In this document: positions 21,158 to 33,547 of the stretch, piece after piece
Layout of the letters: each line of letters opens with the position of its first letter
Position numbering within the stretch: position 1 is the stretch's first letter
Assembly: GCF_000321225.1 (NCBI RefSeq)
Contig: NW_004451412.1
Span: 544,297-608,296, forward strand
Direction: 5' to 3'
DNA from: Odobenus rosmarus divergens
Taxonomy: Eukaryota > Chordata > Mammalia > Carnivora > Odobenidae
DNA: 64,000 nt
Made by a program: the position numbers and the translations under genes
The notes under the pieces: model-generated
What the model saw: the letters and a program-made list of their open reading frames with translations, nothing else
Databases searched by the model: none
Told to the model about the DNA's origin: nothing

Positions 21158-23421
21158 CTATATACAGAAATATTATGGGGACAGGGAGTTTTAGGGAAAC
21201 TAGTAGGATAAGAAAGGGAGAGAGAAACTTCTGTATAATCATTCCTCACAAAAATATATCAAAAACATTAATCTCAGAACCCAGAAATGGTCTGTGGTGA
21301 GAACAATGAGGTTGAAAATTAATCTGATACCATTGACCTAATACTGGGTCAGTGCTGGAAGAAAATTTGGGAGAGGAGCGGTATACACAGGGGAGAATGA
21401 AACAGGTACATATGTAGTCTCTCTCAACTGCCCACAATGGGAAAAAACAAAAAGTTAACCAATAAAATTCAATTTAAAGCACTACATGCTTAATTTTTTC
21501 ATTTTTCTTTGGTTATCGTTCCAGATTAAGATAAAGTGGTTAAAATCCTGCACAAAAGACTAACGCAAATAAACTGTGCTTTTAGGACCTGAACTTAGGT
21601 GACAGCAAAACAAACCTTTGATAGGAAAAAGAAAACTACCTAAATCCACCCAATTTTAGTCCACTATATATAAACTATATTATTTATTATAATACTTCAG
21701 AGGTCACATGAAGTCACTTTTATAAATGTTGAATAACCTCTTTATTCTCTCTTTTTAAACTGCCAATAAATTCATTTAAACTATAGTATTACAACTCAAA
21801 GCACTGTATCAATACAATACTGTCTGGACTTCTCAATAAAAATATAGAGATTTTAAACAGTATTTCATCAAAAAAACTTTAGGGATCATCGAATTAGAAG
21901 AAATAACTGCTAGTATTTCCTTCAGAATAAAGGTGATTTTTTTTTCTCTTTTGTGAACTCTTTTCTGGATTTCAAAAGCAGGTAAGATTTACCAAGTAGC
22001 CTACTTCAGTATTTTTTACTTGTGCATACATATTAGAACTGATTTCAATGATTCAAAATAAAATTAACTTTTATCTGTATCATTTAATTTATATGAATTA
22101 GTAAACAAAATATTCCTAAAGAGAGCAAAAGGAACCAACAACCATTGAGACCCATAAGGTTTGAAAATGCCACGTTATCTAAATATAAAATTTAAAAACA
22201 ACTGTGGTACTTACAGTTTTTAATAAGCATTTCTATATTTTCTTTTGTAATGTACAAGATAAAAATTTTAAACTTTTCCTCATACACACAAATGATCATT
22301 TATAAAGACTGTCCATAGCACACATTATGCCAAATGTGTTTTTCACAGGAGGTATAGTCAGTGCAGAAGGATATCTTCTGCTACGCTCTCCTGCTAGAGA
22401 GACAAATGTCTTACACTATAAGGCATTTTCACAAAAACGGCATACTGTATGTATCCCCCCAAAATGCATTTTTAATGCAAAAACAATTATAGCCATTAAT
22501 TTTCCACATGAAGACATTCTGATTATTATACTCCAAAATACTTGACATCAAAGTGGCAAGTTTATAAAGTTAACTTTAAAAAATACCATTTTTATGACAA
22601 ATTACAACACTCACCACACATCTATGTAATTCAGATGTTTTTCTACTTTTAACTGCCAGTTTCCCAGTGGTTGCTACAGAGACTTAAGATCTATTGCATA
22701 AGGTTTTTATTTTAACAATCAAATACATTCTCTCCAATAAAAAAAATACTATACTTAAAAAAATACTTATTGGACACCTAACATTTCTGAGACCTCATTG
22801 GGGGGGAGCAAATCTGGTAAGCATATTTTATATGTAATGGAATCATTAAGATATTCGCTACTTCATTTGTAACAGTAGAGGCTATTTATGAAGTTATCAA
22901 AGGTCTTAAGAGTGTCAACAAATTCTCGCGCTCCAAGGGTTTCTCTTCCTAGGTTATCAGTTATTTTAAAGACAGTTAAATAATCTAGAAACTTTATTTT
23001 GCTGTATCCATTGGCTTCTTAATTTACATTATGCAACTACATTTAATAACAATGCACTCTGTAGTTCCCACAACGCTTTTTCATTTGCTCTTCCAAACCA
23101 TACTAGCAAATAGGTGGAGATTTATTTCCTTCAGAATGAAGGGGCCGAGGGTCTGAGGCTGGGTAACTCCGGAGAGATCACACAGGTCAGTTTAGTCTTT
23201 GCAGGACACCAACCTGCCGGACGCCACGGACACACATCCCAGGCGAGGCAGTGGCCCTGAGGCCTTACCCTACTTCACTTCCCTCACACAAGCCCCTGCT
23301 GGATGCCGCCTCCTGCGAGACTCAGAAGGCCTGACGATTGCTGCAGAGGCTTTAGCCCATCCGGACCCTCCAAAAGCCCGAACCCAGAACCTCCCCCAAG
23401 CACATTTAAAAAAACAGTTAC
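21158..23421 (-). other. AASDH intron 1
   Basis: 2.3 kb, AT-rich, free of Can-SINEs, with no supportable gene or RNA. The absence of SINEs next to the promoter may reflect regulatory content. Confidence 0.6.
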
Positions 23422-23500
23422 CCGCAAGCCGTAAAGCGTACCCACCGCACTGGCCGCCGGGATTTGAGAGGCACGGGGTCTCCCGTAATCTTCTGCGTCG
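23422..23500 (-). other. AASDH: AASDH non-coding exon 1 (approximate)
   Basis: Within the CpG-rich block a strong minus-strand donor, TTGCGG|GTAACT, occurs at 23422/23421, about 2.3 kb upstream of exon 2. The transcription start cannot be fixed from sequence; the upper boundary given is arbitrary, just below the CRE. Confidence 0.5.
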
Positions 23501-23506
23501 CTGCAT

Positions 23507-23514
23507 TGACGTCA
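23507..23514. promoter_or_regulatory. Palindromic cAMP-response element TGACGTCA
   Basis: This is a perfect 8-bp CREB/ATF consensus in the CpG island, roughly 85 bp upstream of the predicted exon 1 donor. Its position next to the likely start site of AASDH suggests it is functional. Confidence 0.6.
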
Positions 23515-24151
23515 GCTCGAGCGACCGGGGGCAGATAGTGTCTTAAAGCCCCGCCCTCTCCCAAAGGGGCTTGCGTCAACTTGGGCAAGACCTGGCTGTG
23601 TTTTCGCCTACTACTCTCAACTCAAACACCTGTTGTGGTCACGCTGGATTTTTGGACAGGGTTTGCATAGACTTTGGAGCAGCTTAGAGCTGTGCCCTTT
23701 CATACTTAAACTCAGGCGAGATACTTTAATTCGGAGCCCATAAAGTGGAAAGATACTACGTTTGATGTGAAGGAAGGTGAAATAGCTGTGAAATGCAATC
23801 GTAAGTGGTCTTAACCCATCTGACAATTTCTCAGTGTAGAAATGTAGTTTGGAAGATTGTGAGTGCCGTGATGAAGCCTGCAAAAGAGGTCCCTGTCATA
23901 ATTAGGCTGACATTTTAACTGGAAGAGACAGATTTAAACGATGAGTAAGAAATTTACAGCTTTCAGTAGGAGCAATAAATAAAATGGGGTGGAGAGTTAC
24001 CTAAGCTATACGCCTGAATAACAATTGGTTTCCAAGTTATTACAGTTGGAGACATGTAAATTATTACAGATGTCAAGGGAAATAATAGTGTTATTTATAA
24101 GCTACTCTGCAATAGCAGAGGAAGTGATCAGGTTTTTAAATTTTTTGCTGT

Positions 24152-24336
24152 GGGGCGCCTGGGTGGCTCAGTCCTTAAGCGTCTGCCTTCAGCTCGGGTC
24201 ATGTTCCCAGGGTCCTGGGATCAAGACCCACATCGTGCTCCCTGCTCCGCGGGAGGCCTGCTTCTCCCTCTCCCACTCCCCCTGCTTGTGTTCCCTCTCC
24301 GTGTCTCTATCAAATAAATAAAATCTTTAAAAATAA
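24152..24336 (+). mobile_element. Can-SINE
   Basis: Target aaattttttgct / aaatttttgct. Confidence 0.93.
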
Positions 24337-24639
24337 AATTTTTGCTTAAAGACTGAGAAGACCGCGCAGCATTGACAACTATATAGGAAAAGTCACAGGA
24401 TATCCTCCTGCCCTTAGGGGTCAGTGGCAAGAAACTAGCAGTAATCCAAGCAAGAGATAGCTCCATCTGCTCAGGATAGTTTCACCCGGATATATCACAG
24501 GCTACTCAAACAATTTGGGGGGGAGGGTGTGTCCCCCAGCGTTTCTGTATTTGAGAATGACACCATCATCCACCCAGCAAAGAAACCTAGATACCACCCC
24601 CTTTTTCTTTACCCTCCTATATCCAATTAGACCCTATGT

Positions 24640-24780
24640 CTCCACTCCTCAATCTCAAAGTCAGCTGACTACATCAGAATCACCTATGGTGATGTTAAAC
24701 ACAGATTCCAGATTCCTCTACCTCCATCCCCACAGGTTCTGAATTAGTTTTCTGAGGGGCCTACAATCTGCATTTTTTAA
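24640..24780 (-). mobile_element. MER5-like DNA transposon fossil
   Basis: catcagaatcacctatgg and ggttctgaattagt text in the family order. Confidence 0.6.
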
Positions 24781-24891
24781 AATGCTCTCATCTTCATTTC
24801 TGCTACTGCTACCTTAGTTCAGGTCTTTTCGGTCAGCTTTTCCTGAAAGCCTATTCGCCTCACTTGGCTCTAACTCTAAATCGCTGCTAGA

Positions 24892-25071
24892 GGAGTGCCT
24901 GGGTGGCTCAGTTGTTAGGCGTCTGCCCTCGGCTCAGGTCATGATCCTGGGGTTCTGGGATCTAGCCCCGCATCCGGCTCCCTGCTCAGCGGGAGGACTG
25001 CTTCTCCCTCTCCCTCACTTGTGTTCCCTCTCTCACTGTGTCTGTCAAATTAAATAAAATCTTAAAAAAAA
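24892..25071 (+). mobile_element. Can-SINE
   Basis: Target duplication aaatcgctgctagag / aaattgctgctagag. Confidence 0.93.
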
Positions 25072-25432
25072 TAAATTGCTGCTAGAGTGATGTTGGTTTT
25101 ATTATAATCTTTCAACTCGGATATTAATGACAGTTTTAGTTGTTTTCCCCCTGTACAATCTACTTTTTCTTCTGTTGGTTTTGGACTCTTTCATATTAGA
25201 GGCTTCCTGGGGTGTCTGGTAGTCATGCATTATCTGCACATATTTAAAAGTGGGACATTTAAAACTTGATTGGAAACAGTCTGTGGGACAATTTGCTGAA
25301 AATCAAGTTGAGAGAAAAGGGCCTGTGGTGTATGTTTCGGGGTGTGTGTCTCAGAATGGAGTATAAAATTTATCACTTAATTCTATTTCAAGTGCCTAAT
25401 ATCCTCCAATATGAAGACACTGTTTTTGTGGG

Positions 25433-25621
25433 GTTTTTTAAAAGATTTTATTTGACAGTGACACAGCAAGAAAGGAAACACAAGCAGGGGGAGTGGGAGA
25501 GGGAGGGAGAACCAGGCTTCCCGCTGAGCAAGAAGCCCAATGTGGGGCTTGATCCCAGGACCCTGGGACCAAGACCTGAGTGGAAGGCAGACGCTTAACG
25601 ACTGATCAACCCAGGCGCCTC
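25433..25621 (-). mobile_element. Can-SINE, first of a five-copy cluster
   Basis: Target gaagacactgtttt / caagacattgtttt. Confidence 0.92.
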
Positions 25622-25635
25622 AAGACATTGTTTTA

Positions 25636-25762
25636 GGGGCACCTGGGTGGCTCAGTCGGTTGAGTGTCCAACTCGATCTCAGCTCAGGTCTTGATCTCAG
25701 GGTCAAGAGTTTAAACCCCACATTGGGCTCCACGCTGGGTGTGGAGCCCACTTAAAATTAAG
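25636..25762 (+). mobile_element. Older Can-SINE
   Basis: Short subtype ending ggagcccacttaaaatt. Confidence 0.85.
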
Positions 25763-25773
25763 AAGAGACACCT

Positions 25774-25959
25774 GGGGCGCCTGGGTGGCTCAGTCGGTTG
25801 AGCGACTGCCTTTGGCTCAGGTCATGATCCTGGGGTCCCTGGATCGAGTCCCGCATCGGGCTCCCTTGGCAGGGAGTCTGCTTCTCCCTCTGACCCTCCC
25901 CCCTCTCATGTACACTCTCTTTCTCAAATAAATAAAATCTTAAAAAAAAAAAAAAAAAA
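25774..25959 (+). mobile_element. Can-SINE
   Basis: Target agagacacctgg / agaagacacctgg; it landed in the head of the next copy. Confidence 0.92.
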
Positions 25960-25962
25960 GAA

Positions 25963-26143
25963 GACACCTGGGTGGCTCAGTCAGTTAAGTCTACCTTCAG
26001 CTCAGGTCATGATCCCAGGGTTCTGAGGGCTCCCTGCTGGGTGGGAAGTCTGCTTCACCCTCTGCCCCTCCCCCACCAGTCATGCACGCTTTCTCAAATA
26101 AATACGATCTTTTAAAAAAGATTTTAAAAATTAAAAAAAAAAA
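25963..26143 (+). mobile_element. Can-SINE
   Basis: Head gacacctgggtgg; partly deleted body. Confidence 0.88.
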
Positions 26144-26321
26144 GGCACCTGGGTGGTGCAGTTGGTTAAGTCCAACTCCTAGTTTCAGCCCAGGTCATGA
26201 TCTCAGGGTCGTCAGATCGAGCTCTCTACCAGTGGACAGTCTGCTCAAGATTCTTTCTCTCTCTGCCCCTCCAGCTCATGCTCTCTCTCAAATCTTTAAA
26301 AAATTTTAGAAAGAAAAAAAA
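26144..26321 (+). mobile_element. Can-SINE
   Basis: Head ggcacctgggtggtgcag; closes the cluster. Confidence 0.87.
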
Positions 26322-26689
26322 ATTTTACTTTCTCCTGAACACAGCAGCCTTCAGAATTAGGCTATACAGGGGTGATGGGTAGTGGCATAAGGATAGAACT
26401 CATTCCTAAATGAACTTCCAATCCTTTTAGTTACCCTTGTCACCCCTTTCCAGAAGCCAACTTCTGTTTCTTAAGGGGTTCCGTCATATAAGTAGGATTT
26501 GTTTATTGGCTGTGCTTCCTGCTGGTTTAGAATTTAGCTTTTCCAAATCAGCTGAGCCCTTTGCTTTTGACTCCAGAATCTTTTCCTTTATGCTTGAGAG
26601 TTTAAGACTTATATCCCTTTACTATCATTTTCAGGGGGTCTTAAGAAATGCAGACTATGTTCAAAACACCATTTTTACCTGGTAACCTA

Positions 26690-27070
26690 GAGTGATCATT
26701 CTAAAACATACACCAGATTAATCATAGCATTCTCCTGCTTAAGACCTCCTTCAGAAAAAAAAAAAAAAAGACCTCCTTCAGTGGTCCCTCATTACCTACA
26801 GGATGACAGACTCTTTACCAAGGTAAACAAGATGGCTCATTATCTAACCCTATCGGTTACAGTTAACCACTGCTCTCCTACCCTCCACACTCCTCATACC
26901 TGGTCCTGGAAGCTCCAGCTATAACACCCTAATAAATCTTCTGAGCATGCCAACCCCTTATCAAATTTCCACACCTGTGTTTTGGCAGGGTTTCAGGCTG
27001 AAATACCCTTTCAACTCCCCATGTCTGCTCAATGAACATTCATCCCTTATGAAAACACAGCTTAAACATT
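26690..27070 (-). mobile_element. L2-like fossil (tentative)
   Basis: Text such as ctcctgcttaagacctccttc and tcagtggtccctcattacct resembles mammalian L2; a SINE lies at its end. Confidence 0.4.
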
Positions 27071-27079
27071 ACCTCCTTG

Positions 27080-27250
27080 GGACGCCTGGGTGGCTCGGTC
27101 AGTTAGGCGTCTGCCTTTGGCTCAGGTCATGATCCCAAAGTCCTGGGATCGAGTCCCACATCAGGCTCCTTGCTCTGCGGGGAGCCTGCTTCTCCCTCTG
27201 CTTGAGCAATCTCGTGCTCTGACAAATAAGCAAAATCTTTTTAAAAAAGT
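27080..27250 (+). mobile_element. Can-SINE
   Basis: Target attacctccttgg / tcacctccttgg. Confidence 0.9.
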
Positions 27251-28529
27251 CACCTCCTTGGTGCCTTTTTTCAAGCCTTGTATTAGAATTTACCCATCCT
27301 CCCCCCACCATCCCATAAAGCCAACATACTGTTGGGAGGGACACTGCCATGACCCTGAATGTCCTTGCAAATTCTTGCTGGGTATGTCAAAAACACAAGG
27401 TATTGATTGCTCTTTATTCAGGTCATTTGTCAGGGTTGTTTGGGGTGATGGATCTTCAAAGCTGAGGTAATGTCTTTCCTCAAGGAGCAGGTTTGCTTCC
27501 ATTTACTATAAAAGCAAATCCCCCAAACTTAGTATTCCTTTCCTGTCACACAAGCCACTGCATGTGCAGACATCCATCTCTGCCTGACTCCATCTTCCCA
27601 GTGGGACTTGGGATGCATGGGGAACTGACAAATGAAGCTCTGGCCACTGCTTTTGCCATGAGTAACAAATTTCTCTTCAACCCAGGAATCTCAGGTCTAT
27701 TGCCACGGAACAGTAACAGGCTAGCATATTAGCTTTTCAGTAGGGTATAAGCCTACACCTTTCCCAAACAGTAACTTACACTTCTTACAGAACCTATCAA
27801 CAGCTGCATTTAACTCCTTATACTAAATACTTAAGTATCTTGAGAACAGTTTCATGTCTTATGCACCTGTTTCCCCAACTATCTTTTTACTCTTCTCCCA
27901 TCCACTACATTAATCCCTGAGAAGTTTCAGTGCCTATTCCAGAACCTCGCTGATCCTTTGCATTTATTGATGCATTCGAATTTCACTTCTTTTCACCTAA
28001 TCCTCCACACCTCATCTCAGTTGCCAATGTTGTTTCTTTTAAAAATAGATGATTTCAAAAACAATTTTGAGTATCCTTGACCCTACCTCCAGTGTGTGGG
28101 TTTTCCATCCATCACGCAATTAACTCAGGAACAGCCAGTTGGAAGAAACGCAGAGGACAAGGTATGTGGAAAGGGAGCATGGAGCTACCATGCTCTCCAA
28201 ACATACCACTCACCCCCGCATCTCCATGTCACCAGCCAGGAAGTTCTCCAGACCCCGTGTCCTTCTGGGTTTTTATAGAGGCTTAATTATGAGGGCACAA
28301 TTGATTAAATCACTGGCCATTACCTGTTGATTTAACCTGCCCTCTCCCCTCCCTGAAAGTCAAGGAGGTGGGGCTGAAAGTTCAACCCTCTAATCACATG
28401 GTCAGTTCCCCTGGAAAAGAGTCCTTATTCTTAGGTGTTTTCAGAAAGTCACCTCATTAACATAAACACAGGTGTGGCTGAAAGGAATTTGTTATGAATA
28501 TTGACACCTTTATTAGAGGCAAACCAAAA

Positions 28530-28730
28530 AGCACTCAACCATAGAGAACAAACAAATGGTTACCAGAGGGGAGGTGGGTGGATGAGGGATTGGTTAAATA
28601 GTGATGGGGATTAAGAGTACACTTACCTTGATGAGCACTGAGTTATATATGGAACTGTTGAATCACTATATTGTACTCCTGAAACTAATATAGCACTGTA
28701 TGTTGACTACACTGTTATTTAAAAAAAAAT
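28530..28730 (+). mobile_element. Carnivore L1 3' end
   Basis: Sense 3'UTR text: tggttaccagaggggaggtg, gatgagcactgagttatat, tattgtactcctgaaacta, then an A-run. It is 5'-truncated. Confidence 0.8.
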
Positions 28731-29350
28731 ACCTTTATTGCTCTTATCACTTAGGAAATCTCAAGGACTTTAGGGTATCTGTGCTAGAAATAGGATAAAG
28801 ACCAAATATATATCTTATTATAAATCACAGTATCATACTACCCTGAAGACAAGGCTAGCTCCCTGTTGTGTGCTTTGCAGCATCACAGTTGGGATAATAG
28901 TGTGTTATATGATTTCATCTTAACAGTGCTCAGCTGCCCAGTTGAAGGTGGAGAATATTAGTGGTTGGGTTCACTCAGGCTCGTTTTGTCAGATGGCTAG
29001 GAAAGAATGGAGGGATGAAGAAGCTCCCATTGTTCGTAAGAGGGAGTCTGTTGTATTAAAGTTCTGCAGAGGAACAAAAACACATATAAACATACACATA
29101 CCACATAAAATATATAAAAGTATATGTTTGAAAGAAAGAGATACATGTATTTTAAGAAATTGGCTCACACAATTGTGAGGACTGTCAAATTTGAAATCTA
29201 TAGAGCAGGCCAGCAGGCTGGAAACTGTGGCAGGGTTTTGAAAATTCTATCTTCAGGAAACCTCCATCTTTATTCTTAAGACCTGCAACTGACTGGATGA
29301 GGCCCCCTCACGTTATGGAGAGTAATCTGCTTTATTCAAAGTCTACTGAT

Positions 29351-29537
29351 GGGGCACCTGGGTGGCTCAGTCTGTTAAGTGTCCGACTCTTATTTCGGCT
29401 CAGGTCATGGAATCGAGCCCCACGTGCACTGAGCCCCGCATCGCGTGGGGCTCTATGCTCAGCAGGGAGTCTGCTTGAGAGTCTCCCTCTCCCTCTGCCC
29501 CTCCCTCTACTCACGCTCTAAAATCAATTTTTTTTTA
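29351..29537 (+). mobile_element. Can-SINE
   Basis: Target duplication aagtctactgat, inside an older unnamed repeat (29160-29660). Confidence 0.93.
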
Positions 29538-30139
29538 AGTCTACTGATTTAAATGTTAATCAAATCTAGAAAATAACTTCACCACATCTAGACTGGTGTT
29601 TGAACAAACAACTGAGCACCACAGCCTAGCCAAGTTAACACAAAATTAATCATCCCACTGAAGATATCCATCAGAATGTCAATAGTGAAGCCAAACAATT
29701 TTCAATGAAGCAAATTCAAAGGCTGAGGAAGAGTACAGGACCCCTGTGGGCCTCTTTTGTGCAGTCATTTTCCATTTAGTCACAGTGCAAGGAGTTCAGT
29801 ATTATGGTAGATCTTGAGAACTTCCAAAAAAGTTAAAAGCACTGGTTCCTGCCATCTAACAACTTCTCAGCTACATAAGAAGAAAATTTATGCACACACA
29901 AAAGATGAGTTTACATTGCATACTATAGCTTAGTCTAAAATGTCTAAGGGGCATGTGGCTTTTCCTGAGAGGCTTGGATTTTCATTTTGACTTAAACAAG
30001 AAGGCAACTTTCCTTAGGAGTTGACTAAGCTCTATTTGAAATCCAAAGAAAGAAGGCATGAGATGTGATGCCCTGGGGCAAGATTTTCAGAGGCAATAAC
30101 ATATATGCATATATTATTTTATTTTTTGTTTAGAGGTGG

Positions 30140-30735
30140 GACTTGGTATGTTTATTTTTAAAATAGACTATATTTTAGAGCAGTTTTAGTTCACAGCAAA
30201 ATTGAGCAGAATACAGAGTTCTCACAAACCCCCTGTCCCTACACATGCATAGCCTCCTCCACTATCAACATCCCCCACCAGGACAGTACATTTGTTTCAA
30301 ATGATAAACCTACATGGACACATCATTATCACCCAAAGTCTATAGTTTACATTACGGTTTACTATTGGTGATGTACACTATGGGTTGGAACAAATACATA
30401 AGGACATTGTATCCACCATTATAGTATCACACAGAGTAGTTTCACTGTCCTAAAAATTCTGTGCCCCTCCTATTCATCCCTTCCTCTCCCACCGACCCCT
30501 GGCAACCACTGATGTCTCCATAGTTTTGCCTTTTCGGATTCACACAGTAGGTAGCTTTCACAGATTAGCTTCTTTCAACAGATTGGCTTCTTTCACTCAG
30601 TAATATGCATTTAAGTTCCCTCCATGTCTTTCCATGGCCTGATAGCTCATTTCTTTTTAGGACTGAATAATATTCTATTCTCTGGATGTATCACAATTTA
30701 TTGATTTACCTACTTTAATTTGATTTAAAAAAAAA
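30140..30735 (-). mobile_element. Old L1M 3' region
   Basis: Antisense text: tagagcagttttagttcaca, tcaacatcccccaccagga, ggcaaccactgatg, tcatttctttttaggactga. About 600 bases, not coding. Confidence 0.8.
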
Positions 30736-31599
30736 TTCCCCCAACCACAAACACATGCACACACACATTTTGGAAATCTAAGACACCTCTTCTGTTACAC
30801 TCCCCATTCCCACTAGTATTTCTGCAGACTTACTACTTACTACTTACAACTTACTACTCTTATAGTGCTTACTTAGCATTACATTTTAAATAACTTTATG
30901 TGTCCTTTCTACTCAGCCAGGAGTTTTTTCCTGTTCCTAAGCAATGGCCTATTTATTGCAATGTCTGGATCAGAGAAATAAGATCTGACTAGCTGGTGTG
31001 AAGAAGGGAGCCTGGATGTGACTATTCCTGTGCTATTCATCATAATGCACTAACTAAAGGTCACTGTTAAAAAAAAGCACACACACATATTTAAACATAC
31101 TTATTACATGTATTTGTCACCAATGCATCACAATGAAGTCACAAAAAAGTAGGCTTAGTTTAATTCACAACAAGATAGATCCTGTGAAAACACATTTTTC
31201 ATCTTTGTGATTTTCAATACTCTGCTTATTTTAATTTAAAGCAGTTAAACAATATTTGAGAGTATATGTATAAAACCGTAATTTAATTCAGACTTCAGAA
31301 ACTTGGGAAATAAAAGGTCATGATGGAGAAACATTAAGAAATCTGTAGAATTACCAAACTCTCACAGTACCTTAATCCTTTATAAAAGCATCTCAGTAAA
31401 ACAAAATAAAAACAATGGGAGACAAAAACTATGGAAAACACAAAAGTCAAATCAAAGATTTTGGTTTAGTACTTTCCCTGAGTCTCTTGTTTTTAAAAAT
31501 CAAATGTAACTGAGGCCAATTCAAAATTGACCCACAGGTCTTGCCTCCTCCATGCTGACATGAGGAATACATTTAAGACAAGAGGCTATATACTCAAAT

Positions 31600-33350
31600 G
31601 GTCCCAGGGCTTTATTCAAATGCCAATTTGCTTATGTCACTGCCACAAGGTTATGTGACCTGCTGATGCCTGCTGCGCATGGGCTTAAAGAGCTGTCAAG
31701 ATTTTATCTTGGCCTGCCATAATATAACATATGAGACTATATACCAAATGAAGACAGAAGATTTCAGTTATTAATAAATATTAAATTTCTAAATGGATTT
31801 GGACACTATATACATCAAATTAAGGTAACTTAACACAGAAACAAACACTTTTATGTTTTAAAAAATCTTACATAAACAGGGGTTGGGGACAGGTCAACTT
31901 AATATTTTAAATCTCAGATGTTACAAGAAAACACTTTAAAAAAATTGTTCAATCCCAATAAAATAAAGTAGAAAAAAGTGATAAGGTGATGCTTAGAATT
32001 AGATGGGCATGCTAATTCCGAAATAGTTGTCACCTTGATTCTTAAGCAAAATTGGCCCCTACAATGTTTCTACTCGATCACTTAATTGCAACTATGTATA
32101 TATATTTATACATACATATGTGTATATGTTTGCAAATGATCAAGCAGTTCATTAAAAGAAAATATAATTAATAAGGATAAAAGGGTTGTTAGAATCTAAA
32201 AATTTTTTACTTCAAATGTACTAGGTTACTTGCTGGGTTTATACTATAAGGGCACTAAGTAGTATGAATCAAATGTACTTTATAATTAAATGTAGGAAAG
32301 CACCTTCCACAGACATGTTTTTAGAATCATTTTTAAGACATCTCAAAGACAGGTGGCAAAGCACTGCTAAACCGTCTCCCTTCATCATAATGAAATCTCA
32401 ATTTCAGAATAACAGCCAACATTTCAAAAACTAATAATCATGCACTATCTTAAAATTGAGGGGTGAAATGATGGCTCTAACCACCAAAAGTATGACACTT
32501 TTTCACATTCCTATTAATTATTTAATCTTGTAATATAAGTACCCCGTTGCACAGGCGGGAAAAGTGAGGCACAAAAAGGTATGTACTTGTTGTTCTTGTT
32601 TTAAGTTTTGTTAGACAGGGAAGCCAAGGTCAAAACCACACTGAGAACTCCAGGAGCCTGACACTTTTGGGATATAATGGATTCAAGGTTTGCATGAAAT
32701 GTTATATTTAACTCATGTCCTGTTTACATCACACCACCTTAGTCTAACCTCTTGCAAACTCTTTAAAGCATGGACCTGGCAAATGCCACTTACCCCACCT
32801 TCTCTGAGGAGGTAAAAAAAGGCTAGCTGATGCTTGTGCATTAAAAAAAAAAAGAACAAAAAACAAAAGAAACACCAATGTTGTAGTATTATTTACGATT
32901 AGCAAGGCTTCAATTATGAAAATATTCCACAACTGAATTTCAATAACTTTCAAGAAACATTCCACAAAATTCTGTAAGAATCTGTGGGAAGGTATAGTGC
33001 CTGACAATCCTCACTAAAACAGAAATTTACCTATTCTTTGCATTATTGTTGCTGATGCGAAATTATATGTATATGATCTCAGAAGTGGTAGCCTCAAAGT
33101 ACTAAACTACTAAATAAAACTGAAAGGATCATCCAAATTCCTAGATAACACCAAAATATTTATCTAGGATTGTTAAGGAAAGCATAGCACTTTGGTACTC
33201 TTTTCAGAACTCTCAAAACTTATAAAGGTAAACATAAGCGTGTGGCATTTTACATCGTTTCAAGGGAGTAACAGTAAATGGATAGGATGTTAACCACCAC
33301 TAAAACTTGACCAACTTTATATCTTGAAAATTCTTATCTGTCCCTACCAG
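31600..33350 (-). other. PPAT: PPAT 3'UTR (predicted extent)
   Basis: About 1.7 kb downstream of the PPAT stop has no SINE and no recognisable L1; a small MIR-like patch sits near 32.5 kb. A canonical AATAAA on the minus strand lies at 31616-31611. The length fits the long 3'UTR I recall for mammalian PPAT. The exact cleavage site is inferred. Confidence 0.45.
31611..31616 (-). terminator. PPAT: Candidate PPAT polyadenylation signal AATAAA
   Basis: The plus-strand TTTATT reads AATAAA on the coding strand, about 1.74 kb beyond the stop. It is a candidate only: no clear GU-rich downstream element is visible. Confidence 0.35.
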
Positions 33351-33547
33351 CTACCATTCCAATTCCACAGGGTATTTTCCAGTGAGACAAGCTGTACAAT
33401 GACCATTCTTTTCAAAGCATTCCAGACCATTCCCATTCTCTTGAATCATAATATCCTGCTTTTCCACTTTCTGTTTTTTAAACTTTATCCCTTCTTGTAC
33501 AGATGAAACCAGTCCTCCCACTGACAGATATACAACACTGTTTGCTC
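33351..33547 (-). CDS. PPAT: PPAT exon 11, terminal coding exon
   Basis: The acceptor is ctttag|GAGCAA. The exon codes for [19 protein letters not shown], an acidic/basic tail, then [16 protein letters not shown] and the TAG stop. The CTAC pair supplies the last two 4Fe-4S cysteines. Confidence 0.96.

Larger units (their letters stand above)
23190..23600 (-). promoter_or_regulatory. CpG-island promoter of AASDH
   Basis: This is the only clearly CpG-rich block in the window (clusters such as gccgccggg, tgcgtcgctgc and agctcgagcgaccggggg) and it is free of SINEs. It sits where AASDH transcription must begin. A GC box (gccccgccctc, 23548-23558) and a CRE (23507-23514) lie inside. No TATA box is evident, as is usual for a CpG-island housekeeping promoter. 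Confidence 0.75.
23600..31600. other. AASDH-PPAT intergenic region
   Basis: No gene seen. It holds nine Can-SINEs between 24.1 and 29.6 kb, a carnivore L1 end, an old L1M, MER5-like and L2-like pieces. From 29.6 kb to PPAT there are no SINEs. Confidence 0.7.

Noticed and set aside
23199..23546. 115-codon open frame in the CpG island, plus strand
   Set aside because: GC-rich sequence has few stops. There is no family resemblance, it crosses the AASDH promoter and exon 1, and no splice or start context supports it.
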